Source: Taxawa tesnikishii (nom. ined.) (lineage: Eukaryota > Ascomycota > Dothideomycetes > Dothideales). Taken from it: a DNA stretch of 64,000 nt. The notes under the pieces are model-generated. The model saw nothing but the letters and a program-made list of their open reading frames with translations. It made no database searches and was not told the origin of the DNA. This document shows, one piece after another, positions 20,424 to 32,706 of this stretch (position 1 is the first letter of the stretch; each line of letters begins with the position of its first letter). The stretch lies in contig JAPDRO010000001.1 of assembly GCA_030247885.1 (NCBI GenBank), forward strand, positions 496,001 to 560,000, given 5' to 3'. Position numbers and translations under genes: made by a program.

Positions 20424-22797
20424 TCACTGAGGCGTTGCTCCGCCGGCGGCAGCAGCAGCTTCTTTCTTCCGCCTCAAGTCTTCGAGATACGCTTTGGCGG
20501 CCTCGCCGCTGATCTCACCGCCAGCAGGCCTTTTCTCCTTGACTGGCCGTTTCTGGGGCGTTGCCTGCGCTCTCGACTGTTGAGAAGCAGGTTTAGGGAG
20601 GGCAGGGAATGCTTCTTCCTTCTTCAGTTCGTTGGAAAGCGTGTCGGATCTGGGCCCGCTGACACCACCGTCCTGCCGAGCTTCGCCAACCTTCACCTCT
20701 CTTTGGTCGTTTGGTTTCGGCTGGGGAGGTTGCGACTTGAATTCCTTGAAAATCATCTCGTTTTCGTTGGGTTCCGCGAAGAGTGAGCCTTCGTTGGGGA
20801 CCAATCCTCTACCGACAGCGAGAATGATGCGCCAAGCGCGACGGAACTCATCTCTGATGGCAACGATGCCGGGATGCGTTACGGTCCGTGCGACGTTGTG
20901 CGAGAGCTCGAAGGGATCTTCAATGGCGAAAAGATAGCGATGAGTTATCGTTTTCTGCGGTACGAGATCAACGGGAGGCACGGAAGGCCGCGGCTGTGTC
21001 ACTTACCTCTTCTGATCTCTCCTGCTTGGCGCCAGTCCAACCCTTCTCTTGCTTGGACAAGATACCTCCTTGAGTGCGGAGACTCAAGACCTCCTTTTGC
21101 CACATGAAACCGGTTCCGTGGAAGTTGGAAGCAAAGTATTCGAAGAACCCTCTAAGGAGCACGCCGATGGGTTGCTTGTTCTGGCTGATCACGCCTTGTC
21201 TGGCACTCTGCATTATCTCTTCTTCGTTCCGCCAGAAACGGACCTTCCAGCCATCGACCATCTCGGGTGGCAAACCTGCCTTCTCAGCCTGTAGCTGCAA
21301 GTTCATAAGAACCGGAGGACGGGCAACGTTGACCAAGTAGTGAAGAACCATCAGAACGTAACCGTAAGAGGAGAGCGTGCCCGAGTACGATGAATTGATC
21401 TTGCGACGCTTGGCCCATGCTTTGACAAAGAGTGCCATCGGTCTTACACGCGGGTCGCTCAAGGAATAGCAACGCAAAAGCTGTGTGTTGTGAAGACCAA
21501 GAGGATTGAAGAAGTTGATGTCGCATTGAATACCGATCCCTTGTTTAGGGAAATCGAGAGGCCCCTTTGCCTTTTCCCGGGTCCACGTCTTCTCGGCGTG
21601 TGGCTTTGCCTCGCTGTCGCCGTTGGCTTGCGCGGAAGAAGCATGGGCTTTCCTAGCTTCAGGTGATTGCTTCACAGTTTCGGTCGAACTTGCTGCGTCA
21701 GCAGACGGATGCGGCACGATAGGTGCGGTCGGTTGCTCTGAAGCGGAGGTAGGTGCATCATCTGTTTCCTCTCCATTTGCCTGCCCTGCCAGTTGTGCGT
21801 CTTGTCCAACCTCTTCGGTAGGAGGTTTTGGAGACTTGGGCTTTGGATGCTTTTCCTCTTCCGGAAGTGCGTCCCACTTTTCACGCTCCTTCCTCAGAGC
21901 ATCGAGCAGCTCTGGGGTAGGCTTCTCACATATCTTGATGATTGGCACACGTGTGCGACTGAGGAGACGCGCACCATAGCCCAGGTCCAGGAGTTGCTTT
22001 TCGAGCAATCTTGGAAGACTGTCAGCTTCTAATGAGAAGTGCTGGCGTATCTCTTCGGCAGAATCTGTGACGATGGCTAGGTCCATATCGGAACCCGCAG
22101 TGGCAAAGCCAGAGCTCAAGCTGCCAAAACTTCTGAGCGTCACTTTTGGTAGCGGCTTAGAAGAGTCGATGGAGGTTAGGTCGTGGCAGAGTTGTTCCAG
22201 CGTCAATCTAAAGGCGTCCTTTTCCTCCATCTCAGTCTTGGTGATTTCAAGAGGCGGAACCTCTTGCTCGGCTACCTGTGCGAGATAGTGCCATTGCGCG
22301 TCAAAAGCTTGTCCGTGTGGCTGCATTGGACGCGACTGTTGAGGCTGATACAACTGCTGGGATGAATGCGGATGGGGGTAGGCCGGATTGGGCGGTCCTC
22401 GATGGAAAGCATTGGGATCAAAAGGGGCTTGTTGACGGGGTCCGTAGTGATGCGGCCGGCCTGCTGGAGGAGGCTGCGGATGTGGTGCCGGAGTGCTCCC
22501 GTGCTGAGAGAGAAACTGGTTGAAGCCCTGGACGCGCTCTGGTGGGATACGTTGGTACTGTCCTTGGTGTTGTTGCGGGAAAGGACGAGGTTGATTCTGC
22601 GGGTAATGCTGACGATGGCCATACACGTGATTAGAGTGCTGGTGCTGCTGGTGCTGCTGGTGCTGCTGTTGGCCTCGTGCTGTGTTCTGTTGTCGGTTCT
22701 GATGGGTCTGGTGGTGAGGAGCATCCGCAACACGCACATTGCCGAGAATCATGTTGCGTAGCTGATCCTCCAGGTTCGCTGGACTTTGTTGCTCCAT
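20424..22797 (-). CDS. Cid1-family noncanonical poly(A)/poly(U) RNA polymerase
   Basis: Terminal nucleotidyltransferase acting on RNA 3' ends. The start MEQQSPANLEDQLRN (22797) precedes about 190 residues rich in Gln, His and Pro, with a QQHQQH tract encoded by a CTG-like repeat. The catalytic domain has RSFGSLSSGFATAGSDMDLAIV, the GS plus DxD motif with the first two catalytic Asp. The domain is interrupted by an insertion of about 130 low-complexity residues, after which IQCDINFFNPLGLHNT carries the third Asp. The PAP-associated region follows (LFVKAWAKRRKINSSYSGTLSSYGYVLMVLHYL). One intron (20955-21006, 52 bp) precedes the C-terminal KTITHRYLFAIEDPFELSHNV. The frame is clean. The size of the insertion is unusual. 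Confidence 0.88.
22618..22680. repeat. Coding triplet repeat (Gln/His tract)
   Basis: Imperfect TGCTGG/TGCTGC repeat on the plus strand. On the coding minus strand it encodes the QQHQQHQQH stretch of the Cid1-like protein. Such tracts expand and contract by slippage. Confidence 0.75.
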
Positions 22798-23556
22798 GAC
22801 GATGGCAGCAGAAACCGAAGAGGTCAGGCAGTGGCGTGTGTTGTATCGAGAACCACTGGGGCAGAAGTAGGCGTTGGGCGATTGTGAAAGCGTGTGGAGC
22901 GAGGATACTAGCCAGTACACTTTCTCTCACGACGTCTCGTTTATGATATGTTGCAAGCCCAAGTCGACGGAGGGTTTCCCCGATCCCCACACACGACTGT
23001 CACAAGACACTGGCTTGTCTGCATCGGTTCATGTACACGCATGCGGGCAATATAGACATGTATCTGCACGTACCAACGCGAATGGAAGAAATGTCTAGTC
23101 TAGACGAGTTCATGTACGCACACATCTACATTGACGTGGTCTTCCCGTTCGCGTCCGCGTTCGGGTTCGCGTTCGCCTCCAGCTGAGTCAGCAGCTCGGC
23201 CGGGCACCGGGTGCTTTCCTTTCTTACACGCACATGGTAAATTACATGACAGAGAACCAACGATAGCCGCGGCGTGTGGGGAAGCGCGAATGAGCCCAGA
23301 TGCGCATGGGTGGGTGAAGCGTGAATGAACCTGAACCTTTGTCTCCCTCTCACAATACCGATAACCCATACCGCTCGTCTGGTATAACACAGTCCACCCT
23401 CACTTTCATCCATTTGGTACACAACAAAAATAACCCCCAAACCCCGCGCAACTGCACAGGTACACCCGACGCACCAGGCCACGCCTAGCGCCTTCGTCAG
23501 CCCTGCCCGTCTTGAGCGACACTTCTCATTACCATCACCTCTCCGTCGCTGGCAAG
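22798..23556. promoter_or_regulatory. Divergent promoter, Cid1-like gene and TFIIF alpha
   Basis: About 760 bp between two divergent start codons. It includes an imperfect GTTCGCGTTC-type repeat at about 23147-23178. Small open frames on both strands lack any recognisable domain. Confidence 0.5.
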
Positions 23557-25606
23557 ATGAGTGCGTCTCCAGCTGGTGGCCCGCCTTCTGGACCCCCGTC
23601 CACCACCCCAAATGGCGGGCCTATGCCAGCTGCGCGCAGAAGGAAGCCTGCAGGTATCTTTCACGCCAAAAGCCCGTTCGAAAGCCCGCACCTGCACCAC
23701 CGCGGCAAGGTACACCAGGAGCTGCACCAAATGGCGCTGCCAACAACCAAGCCACCCGAGCCCCTCTCCCAGAAAACCCAAGCAACGTCTACGCCAAACC
23801 TGTAGTGGAGACCCAAGATGCTCCAGGCACCTATACCGACTTTCCCCTGATGGCCTCAAAGAAGTCTGTGCTGGAAGGATTGCGCTTCCACGCCATGCGC
23901 TTCCAGTCCGACAGCGACGTCAACCCCTGGAACGAAGCCGTCTTCACTCGTCCGCTGCGACTTCACCGACGCTTCCCGCGGGACCAGATGATCGTGCCCG
24001 AACCGATTGTCGATTCGGTCGTGGATGACAAAGAGCGGGAGAAGGAAGCTGTTCGAAAGGCTGAGCGTCAGGCTGAACGCGAAGCAAATCAGGCTCAGAT
24101 TGCTCCTACAGACAAGAGTCAGGCGGCAGCGGCCCGGAAAAAGAACCCGTTCAAGAAGAAGACCGAGGACGTGTTGTACCCTACAGACACACCAGAGGCC
24201 CAGAAGCGTGCAAAGCTGCGTTATGAAGAAGGACGACCGTGGCACTTGGAGGATTTTGAGGGCAAAAACACCTGGGTTGGCTCGTACGAGGAGCCGCTGT
24301 CGGAGACACATTCCATCTTGCGAATCGGCCCAGAGGGCTTCACCATGATACCTCTGGAGAAGTGGTACAAGTTCATACCCACAGGTCGCTACAAGACAAT
24401 GGATTTGGATGAAGCTGAGAAGCGCATGGCCATGAAGGTCAAAGAGGGGCGCTGGTTCATGGACAGGGGCGAAAACTCTAAGATCAAGCAGTTGCACGAG
24501 GAAGCGAGACTGCGCAGACTGGAATACGGTAGAGTGGGCATGCGCGGCGAGAGGCGCGTCAAGAGTGAAGACGATGATGATGCGAGACCGGATTTCGCCA
24601 ACGACGTGGACGAGATTGATTTCGATATGGGAGAGGACTTCCAAGACGACGACGAAGGCAAACTTATATTGGGAGATGAGGAGGACGTGAAGGACGCTGA
24701 GCGAAGAATTAAGGAGGAGCATCTTAGCGCAAACATCTTCGCCGGCACTGGCGTCAAGGAAGAGAAGGACTGGTACGAGGAGGAAGAAAAAGAGAAGCGG
24801 CAAGCGGAAGAGGAGAGGAAGAAGGCAAGGAAAATGCAAAAGAGACTCATTAAGCGCGAGAGAAGAAATGAATATGACGACGAGAGCGACTCAAACCCCT
24901 ACTCCGACTCGGTGAGTCTTTCCGCCGTCCTTGTTGACGGTGTGTCAAGCTAACACGCGCACAGAGCGACACTGAAGACTCAGATGTCGAACGCCAACGC
25001 GAAGAAGAAGAGCGCAAAAGGGTCGAAGAAAACTCCGCCGCCGAAAAAGCGAACAGCGAAACGGGAGTTCACTCGGGAGCGTCTTCACGCGGGACGAACA
25101 CCCCGTCCGGCCGTGCAGAGAAGCGCGCCGATCCGCTCCGCAAAGCTACCTCCAACGCCAACCTCAAGCGTCCTGGCTCTCCCAATCTCTCGGAAGCTAG
25201 CGGTTCAGAGTCCACCCACAAGCGCCTCAAGAAGAAGCACGACGCAAACGGACGGCCCATGTCGCCTGCCGCTGCAACCTCTGACGCCGAGGCCTCGGGC
25301 ACCGAAGCTCTCCGCCCGAGGCCCAAGATGGCGAACAGCCTCCCGACCTCTCCGCCGCACGCCACGCCGAACGGCTCTCGCGCCGCCAGCCCCGCGCCCG
25401 CCGCCGGCGGCGGTTCCGACCTGAACTCGCTCCCCTCGGCCGACGAGGTCAGAGCGGCTATTCCCAAGGAGGGAATCACGATCCCAGCGCTGCTGGCGCA
25501 GTTCCGATCCAGGCTTCCCAAGGGCGCCGAGGTCAACAAGGCGTTCATCAGAATCGTCAAGACCGTCGGAAAGAGCGGCGACAAGAACACGATTGTGCCA
25601 AAGTAG
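23557..25606 (+). CDS. Transcription initiation factor IIF alpha subunit (Tfg1/RAP74)
   Basis: Large subunit of TFIIF, which binds RNA polymerase II and loads it onto promoters in the nucleus. Start MSASPAGGPPSGPP fits the fungal N-terminus. The TFIIF dimerisation domain starts around YTDFPLMASKKSVLEGLRFH and runs through WHLEDFEGKNTWVGSYEE and FTMIPLEKWYKFIP. An acidic/charged linker follows, and the C-terminal winged helix reads ADEVRAAIPKEGITIPALLAQF through AFIRIVKTV. One intron (24912-24964, 53 bp) joins YSDS to SDTEDSDVE. One frame break falls at an A run (23668-23671), where a fifth A gives HAKKPVRKPAPAPPRQG. TFIIF is essential, so the break is almost surely technical. Confidence 0.93.
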
Positions 25607-26142
25607 GACGAGGGGCTACGAGCATGCCCACTTGCCTCCGGCATGTAATCACTTCCCCCACCCCAAACATACGAGGTCAAGGCGGTAATCTCAAGGGGAA
25701 AGCATCGAGATCGACGTACTGCTGCAGCAAAGGGGTGGCGAGGTTGCGCACGAACAGAATGAAAAGGTTGACAACAAACCGTTGCGATCGCTAGGCGTGT
25801 AAAGTTATCTGATGTTGTCAAATCGAGGGAGCAACCTGTTGCTTCTACCACGGGGAGAAATTGAAAAACTGCCACAGTTTTACTAGAACTCGGCGTGTGC
25901 TTGCAACCGTTCGGAAAGTGGAAGGTGGAATATTTCTCCTAGTTCGTCTCACCGAGCGTGGACCGTTCCGCTTGCCGGGACCGGTTGTTATTGTCTCTCC
26001 TATAACACTCAAGTATCCAATCAGAATGCAAAGGCTCGACGATGCTCGCAGGTGAACACGAATGCGGGATTCTGGTCACATAGTCTTTTCAATATATATA
26101 TATATATATATATATGGATCTGATTTGTAGTTTTTGCGTTGA
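25607..26142. other. Convergent spacer with a TA microsatellite
   Basis: About 535 bp between the stops of TFIIF alpha and an MFS transporter. It holds the TA repeat listed separately and probable 3' UTRs. No gene is supported. Confidence 0.5.
26092..26115. repeat. (TA)n microsatellite
   Basis: About twelve perfect TA dinucleotides just downstream of the transporter's stop codon. It is a plain slippage-prone repeat in a 3' flank. Confidence 0.95.
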
Positions 26143-28405
26143 TCATACACTCGAATCTCCTCGTAGCCACTGAGTATATCTGGCATCGCCAAAAACGAGC
26201 CGTGTGAGCTCGATGAGATCCGCTGCCAAACTACTGCTTTCACCCTTTTGCTCTCGTCTCCTCGCCCTCTTCCTCTTCCCCTCCAACCAAATCTCATGCC
26301 CATTTCCCTCCCTCACCCACGCACTCGCAAAAGCGCCTACGACGCTCAGTCCCGCCATGCACCACCACGCAAGGCCGACAACCCCCTTGCTCAGCCCAAA
26401 TCCATACAAAGCAGAGAACAAGACAGGTCCCAGTGTCCTGGTGGCACTGCTCACGCTCTGGCCCATGCCATGGATGGTGCCCAGTACGCTAGGATGCGGC
26501 GATGCGTTGTTGACCAGAATCGCGGTCGCCGGCAAAGCGAACGTGCGCGCCAGGACTTGTATGCTTAGGACCAACGTTATCGCCGTCCACAGCCAGATGC
26601 CTGAAGCAGGGGCGGGAGGCGAGGAGGAAGAGGGCACGAGCGCGAGGAAGGGCGCGAGGAGGTACGCGACCGGGAACAGGCAGAGCGAGAGCCGAAAGGA
26701 GAGGGTTGTGCCGAGTCGGAAGGAGAGGGCGGGATAGAGGAGCAACTGTAGAGATATTCCGATCACCCCGAGGATCGCGAGCGCTGTTCCGATGCTGGGT
26801 GGCGGGAGCGCAAGACCACCGGTGAAAACCAGCGGGGATGCGGTTCGTAGTCCGGTGAAAGGTGTAGACTGGCGTTGGGATCGGTCCCGTTGGTAGCGGA
26901 GGCTGGGATGGGGTTGTACCGCGGCGTGGAGAGAAACACAAACCAGATGCTATTGAACGTTCCGACATGGCAGGCTAGGAGACCGTGCGCGAGAAAGGTG
27001 AAGAGGACGTTGGTTGTCCATATTCGCCTGAAAGGAAGTTTGCGCTGGGGAAGAGGTGTCCCTGGTGAACGCTGCTGCAGCTCGATATCACCTGCGTTCG
27101 CAGACTCCATGACGTTGTCGTTGTCAGAAACTGTAGTATATCCAAAATCCGACCTTCGCCGGAATACTGACCGCGAGATCCATTGTCGAAGTCGGATACC
27201 GTAGTCTGGACTGCCTCGTAACATCTCTAGAGACTGTCCTATATTTAGCAGGTTTGTTCGCACTGTTAAGGTACTGACACATACCTCCTCTAGGCCCAAG
27301 AAGATTGCGATGGCTGAAAACAGCAGAAACAAGGCGCTCACAAGGTTCGGCAAGGCGTACGGCCACTTCTGCATCCACCACACTCCGTCTTTGCCCCCAA
27401 AGACAGAATTCTGCCCGAACAAGCCAGGGTAACTACCTGCTGGGTTTGCTAGCAACCCACCTAGTATAGGACCAATGATCACACCAATGTTGAAGGTCAT
27501 TGGCATTAGCAAGAAGGCACGCGACTGGAATTTCTTCTCACGTACAATCTCCGATATCATCTGAACGTCGTTAGCATATTGTCTCAGGGGTAACACGGTC
27601 AGCGAAGCACTCACAGTTCGCATCACACCGATATTCCCATTCAACGCTGCTCTAGTCAGCCTTTGCCAACCTTCAATCCGCCATACACCCTTGCGAATTC
27701 CTACTCACCACCACCAAGTGCCCTCCAAAGGAGCGCAACGGCGAAACTCCCGCTGAAGCCGAACCCGACCGCACCTATCGCGGTTCCCAGCAATCCGACT
27801 AGGATGACCTTCTTCCGACCTTTGGAATCCGCTACTCGGCCCCACAAGACAGCCGTGCAGAACTGCGCGCCGGTAAATGCGGCCTGTAGCAGACCAGCCT
27901 GATAGGAGATGGTGCTATCGGGCGCTGAAGGCGAGAATGAGCGCAGCTGGTAGAACATGTAGGATTGCAGCGACGTCTGCGTCAACGGCTCAGAGAGACG
28001 TGCCAGGGTCAGGATGGCGAGCTGATCCTTTCGTGGAAGCGAGGACCATGATACAGGTCCTGCTTTTTCTTTGGGCGCATCGGGCTCTGCAGAATGCTGC
28101 GCGTTCGAAGGCCTTTCGTCTTCGTCAGTCGGCAAAGCGTCCAGACCGGCCGATGACTTTGGCGCCGCTGGCGCGTCTGGAGAGAGCAAACGCACGTCTT
28201 CTCCGTCGCTGCTGTCGCTTTCGTTGAAGGCGTGTTTCTGGCCGTGGCGTGGCTCGAATTGGTCGTTGGCGTCTTCTGCGGACCCGCGCTGTGTAGTCTG
28301 CGGAGAAGCACTACCGCTAGCAAGCAGGGTGCTGCTCGAGCTCACTACATCGGACGGATCAGATGGTACTGAAGAGGTATTCCTGCCCTGGTGAGGGCGG
28401 CTCAT
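26143..28405 (-). CDS. Major facilitator superfamily transporter (YCR023C/ZIFL-like)
   Basis: Membrane transporter with an acidic, Ser-rich cytosolic N-terminus of about 130 residues from MSRPHQGRNTSS (a start at 28486 is also possible). The first helices follow RKDQLAILTLARLSEPL. Motif A of the family is clear: GRVADSKGRKKVILVG. Later blocks include AFLLMPMTFNIGVIIGPILGGLLANP, a central cytosolic loop with LGLEE joined across an intron to SLEMLRG, and TGGLALPPPSIGTALAILG. Introns lie near 27.7, 27.57 and 27.26 kb. One frame break lies at 26834-26837 (plus-strand G run), and one more base gives HPPLVFTGG. Similar fungal proteins are annotated as tetracycline-resistance or zinc-induced-facilitator-like. 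Substrate unknown. Confidence 0.85.
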
Positions 28406-28978
28406 CCCACTGCGTGCAACGGTTCCTCTGCTGCTCGTGCCAATGTTTCGGGGCGGGGTATGGGATAACGCCGATAGCGGGATCAAAGATCAACTGGAGC
28501 GATGCAGATGCAGATGCGATAAAGAGACCGGTTAATCCGACACGGTGCGTATCAAGCTATCAGACAGTTCTGCATCATCGACTAAATGTAATCGCGCGAG
28601 AAGGTCAGTAGAGACAAGCACGAAAGGTATTATTAGCGAAAAGCAACAGGTAGACATGGGATACTACTGAGTAAACTTCACCGATGTCCGCCTCTTAGTG
28701 CCGTTTTTGCCGAACCGTAGGGTGTCAAGGCACGTGATGCTCTGTTCACTCAAGTAGCTTAGAATACATGCTGCTGCGATTTGAACCCGAATCACTCCCC
28801 ACTGTCACCGAACGCCCTTGCTGAATTGAATGCATGGAGGCCATAGATTCAAGCCTGCCCCTGCCACCCCATTTCATCGCCCGACCGTCTTGCCCTTGGC
28901 TTGACTGCTCATCGTTGCGGATACTGAGAGAGGAGACCGGTTTTTACCCTTTTTCATAACAGGCCTGCGCTTGCTGGT
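28406..28978. other. Intergenic, MFS 5' flank and HP1 3' flank
   Basis: About 570 bp with no supported gene. A TTTGAACCCGAAT motif at about 28780 resembles the TPsiC arm of a tRNA on the minus strand but no cloverleaf forms around it. Confidence 0.45.
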
Positions 28979-30106
28979 TCACTCCTCCACACCTTCTCTT
29001 GAAGGATCCTCAGTGGGACCTGTTTCGTCAACTCCAATGGATTTGAATACACTGGGAGAATCAGTACCCGGATCATCCGACACCTTTTTGCCTTGAACAT
29101 ACAGATGTTGCTCGTAGTAGTCGATGAGCTGTCATGGTTAAATGTTAGCAACCTGCGCTCGGCTCTGCACGTCCATCACTTTGGTTACCTTCTGCGGACA
29201 CTTTGTCCTGATAAGGCTCATGGGATGTCTAGTCTTGGTGTCATCGTTCCAAAGAACGAACACCGCAAGCTGGCTCGTTATCTTGCCCTTTTTGTCTTTG
29301 ATGGGCAGCTCCTCGATCGTGTCGACAGCTTGGATGTACCCTTCCCAACTGCCCTCTGGGAGGTCTCTCTTCTTCGTTGCCGAAGAGTCATTGTTTTGCT
29401 GCAGCTCTGCAAGGCCGTTCAACTTGGCTTTCTTGTTGGCTTGCGCCTTCGCCTTCGCTGATGATTGGGGGTGGATGCTGGAGTTTCGTCCAACGCAGCA
29501 GACTTCCGTTTGCCCTTCTTCGGGGCTGGCTTCTCGAACACTGGCTTACCACCAATTTTCTTGATGTATGCATTGAAGATATCCAGTGCACCAGATAGGT
29601 TTGACTCTGGCTCCCACGTGCGATCGGATTTCTTTTCGTAACCTGCCCATTTGACTTCGTACAGTGGCGTGCCCTGGTGGCCCGTCAGCATCTTTTCCGC
29701 ATTCGGACTGTGACAGCTCCAATGGTGCTGCTTGTGTTTGAAAGTAGTCGAACAGATTAGATGCTTACATCTGGAGAGAAGTCGTGGCTGAGGATCTTCT
29801 CGACTACGTACCTGTCGCGTATCAGAGAGGCTGTCTGTGCAAAATCGCCGCACTGCTGGGCTTACTCGTCTTCATCCTCTTCCTCATCTCCGTCTTCTAC
29901 AGGTTCCGGCTCTTCGACCGACTTCGCCTTTCCTTTGCCTTTGCCCTTGCCCTTGCCCTTGGGTTGTGTCTGCTTGGCAGGAATAGTGTCGAGCTCCTCC
30001 GATGCGGAGCCGCCATCGCTTTCGTTGTCAGGAACCATCGCTGTTAGAGAAGGTTGGTATTAGCGACGCGTCTACGCGCTGAACGGCTTTGAAACTTACG
30101 CGGCAT
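28979..30106 (-). CDS. Heterochromatin protein 1 homologue (chromodomain plus chromoshadow domain)
   Basis: Nuclear reader of methylated H3K9 that builds heterochromatin. A seven-base first exon (ATGCCGC) is followed by a 59 bp intron (30041-30099). The N-terminal tail is acidic and has a KGKGKGKGKGK tract. The chromodomain reads EYVVEKILSHDFSPD, intron, GTPLYEVKWAGY and TWEPESNL, including the aromatic cage positions Tyr, Trp and the second aromatic. The chromoshadow domain spans WEGYIQAVDTIEEL to KCPQK and continues after an intron (29129-29188) with LIDYYEQHLYV. One frame break at a G run (29467-29471 on the plus strand) lies in the linker; one more base gives STPQSSAKAKAQANKK. Five exons. 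The function call is firm. Confidence 0.92.
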
Positions 30107-30619
30107 GATGAGCTGTCGCGTCGGCGCAAATGAAGGAACTGAGGGAATGAAGTCGGAGAGGGGTGACTGTAATATGTGCGCGACCAGCTGTATGAGCAAT
30201 GGCAATTGCGCACTGGTAGTGAGAGATATCGCGGTGACTGAACTGAAGGTCAAGAGACTAAGAGCGAGAGTGTTTGGCGCGAACCGCGTTGCTTGACTTT
30301 CTGTGGAGAAGCGGGCATGTGTTTGTCCCGTGTTTGCTCAAAGCTGCTAAGAAATCTTTGGTTTAGGCACGTCTACTGAGCCAATACAGGACAAACAGAC
30401 GTCGTGATCAATCAGCGAAACAAAAGAAGGCGTGTCAAAGCACACTGTTGACTCTGTTATCATTGCAAGAGGAGGAAGATTGCTCGGAAGCAGGACGAAC
30501 TTAAAGAGAAGCGTGCAACAAGCTCCTGCTGGAGCAGAGCAATTAAGATGGCGATGCGTAGGTCGAGCAGAACACTTCTTCCTATGACAGTTAACTAACG
30601 GGTATTTGCAGAGCTCGAT
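30107..30619. promoter_or_regulatory. Divergent promoter, HP1 and CCT5
   Basis: About 510 bp between divergent start codons. Nothing coding is supported. Confidence 0.45.
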
Positions 30620-32626
30620 ATGTCGAACGGTAATGCGCTCGGGGTCTCAGTCCGTTGAAACGCAAGAGTGAAGGACAACTGACATCTCGAAGCCCAGGTG
30701 ACCAGGGATGAGTCGGGCCGTCCCTTCATTATCGTTAGAGAGTACGTTGGCAAATTTAAGAGCAGAAACAGGGACGAGGAGGAGCTGATCAGGGCTACAG
30801 TCAAGGGAAAAAGAAGAGGCAGCACGGTAATGAGGCGGTCAAGTCTCACATTTTGGCCGCGAGGACGGTAGCGAACATTGTCAGAACATCTCTGGTATGG
30901 TTCTCTATGGAAAAGCAGTGGGAAGAAAAGAGCTCGAACTGAGATGCTGAAACAGGGACCTCGAGGCTTGGACAAGATCCTCATTTCTCCTGATGGAGAC
31001 ATCACCGTGACAAACGACGGAGCGACCATTCTTTCGCAGGTAATTCCTCCCATTGCATGCCGCCCCCAAAAATCGTCCCGAGAACCACACTGGATCCCAC
31101 CAGAAAACCCAAAAACAACCCTCAAAGAACCCCTGAAACTCCAAAGACTTCCTTTTACTGAAAGACCTCAATAGATGGAAATCTCCAACCACGTTGCGAA
31201 ACTTTTGGTCGCACTGTCGCAGTCGCAAGACTCTGAGATTGGTGACGGCACAACCGGGGTCGTGGTGCTTGCTGGTGCTTTGCTGGAACAAGCCGCGGAC
31301 TTGATAGACAAGGGCATCCACCCGATCCGGATTGCTGATGGATACGATGCTGCGTGCGAGGTCGCAGTGAAGAGGCTGGATGAAATCTGCGACACCATTC
31401 CGTTCTCGCGTGATGAGACATCAAACTTGTTCAAAGTGGCGAAGACGTCGCTGGGTAGCAAGATCGTGTCGAAAGCGCACGACCAGTTTGCTCAGATTGC
31501 CGTGGATGCCGTGCTCTCAGTCGCTGACCTCGACCGGCGAGATGTAGACTTTGAGCTGATCAAGGTAGACGGCAAGGTCGGCGGAGGTTTGGAGGATACG
31601 CTACTCGTGAAGGGTGTGATTGTCGACAAGGACTTCTCGCATCCGCAGATGCCGTCGGAGGTACGGGATGCGAAGCTCGCTATTCTGACCTGCGCATTTG
31701 AGCCGCCAAAGCCAAAGACGAAGCACAAGTTGGACATTACATCCGTGGAGGAGTTCAGGCGCTTGCAGAAGTATGAGAGCACCAAGTTCGAGGAGATGAT
31801 CAAGCAGATCAAGGACACTGGTGCCAACGTTGTTATCTGCCAGTGGGGATTTGACGATGAGGCAAACCACCTGCTACTGACGAACAAGCTGCCTGCTGTG
31901 AGATGGGTTGGTGGACCGGAGATTGAGCTAATCGCCATTGCCACCAATGGAAGGATAGTGCCACGGTTCGAGGATCTGAGCGCAGAGAAGCTCGGAACGG
32001 CCGGCATCGTGAGAGAAATGAGCTTTGGCACGACAAGAGAAAAGATGCTGGTGATCGAGGAGTGCGCCAACAGTCGCGCTGTGACCGTGTTTGTGCGTGG
32101 AAGCAACAAGATGGTAAGTGAAGGGTGGTTTCGGTGATGAAACATTTTGGTCAGTGGGCTGATTTGCGCCGCAGATCATCGACGAGGCTAAGCGCTCTCT
32201 GCACGATGCGCTTTGTGTGGTTCGCAATCTCGTCCGGGACAACCGTATTGTGTATGGAGGGGCGCAGCCGAAATCGCCTGCTCGCTTGCTGTGGAGGACG
32301 CTGCTGTCAAGTCACCTGGTCTGGAGCAGTACGCCATGCGTGCTTTTGCGGACGCGCTCGACAGCGTGCCGATGGCGCTCGCCGAGAACAGTGGTCTGAG
32401 CCCAATTGAGACGCTTGCGCAGATCAAGAGCAGACAGGTGAAGGAAGGAAACTCCCGGTTGGGTGTCGACTGCATGCAGACCGGAAGCAACGATATGAGG
32501 GACCACTTCGTCATCGATCCGCTGATTTCGAAGAGACAGCAGCTGCTGTTGGCGACGCAGTTATGTCGGATGGTGCTGAAGGTCAACAATGTGATCATTG
32601 CCGGAAGCGACGAGAATGAATTCTGA
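30620..32626 (+). CDS. cct5: T-complex protein 1 epsilon subunit (CCT5)
   Basis: Subunit of the cytosolic CCT/TRiC chaperonin that folds actin, tubulin and other clients with ATP. The first exon MSN joins across an intron to [17 protein letters not shown], then [19 protein letters not shown], the epsilon-specific start. ATP-site motifs are present: [28 protein letters not shown] and [19 protein letters not shown]. The intermediate and apical domains follow. After the last intron, [20 protein letters not shown] and the C-terminal [18 protein letters not shown] are seen. Five introns. One frame break at a G run (32259-32262): one more G gives [16 protein letters not shown], the universally conserved GGGA.E motif. 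The gene is essential in yeast, so the break is technical. Confidence 0.94.
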
Positions 32627-32706
32627 TGAACGATGAATGGCGGGTTTGCATTGCAATGGCGTGTTCTGTCTGTAGAGTAAATATACCCGTTGAGAATGAA
32701 TCATCA

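Noticed and set aside
23856-24839. 327-residue minus-strand frame opposite TFIIF alpha
   Set aside because: Antisense shadow of charged TFIIF alpha codons (Glu/Lys read as Leu/Phe); no domain.
28750-28800. tRNA-like TPsiC motif (TTTGAACCCGAAT, minus strand)
   Set aside because: The flanking bases do not pair into a T-stem or acceptor stem, and no anticodon arm is found at the right distance.
30620-32626. Programmed ribosomal frameshifting in CCT5 and others
   Set aside because: No shared slippery heptamer or structure; the only shared feature is a homopolymer run, including A, C, G and T runs.
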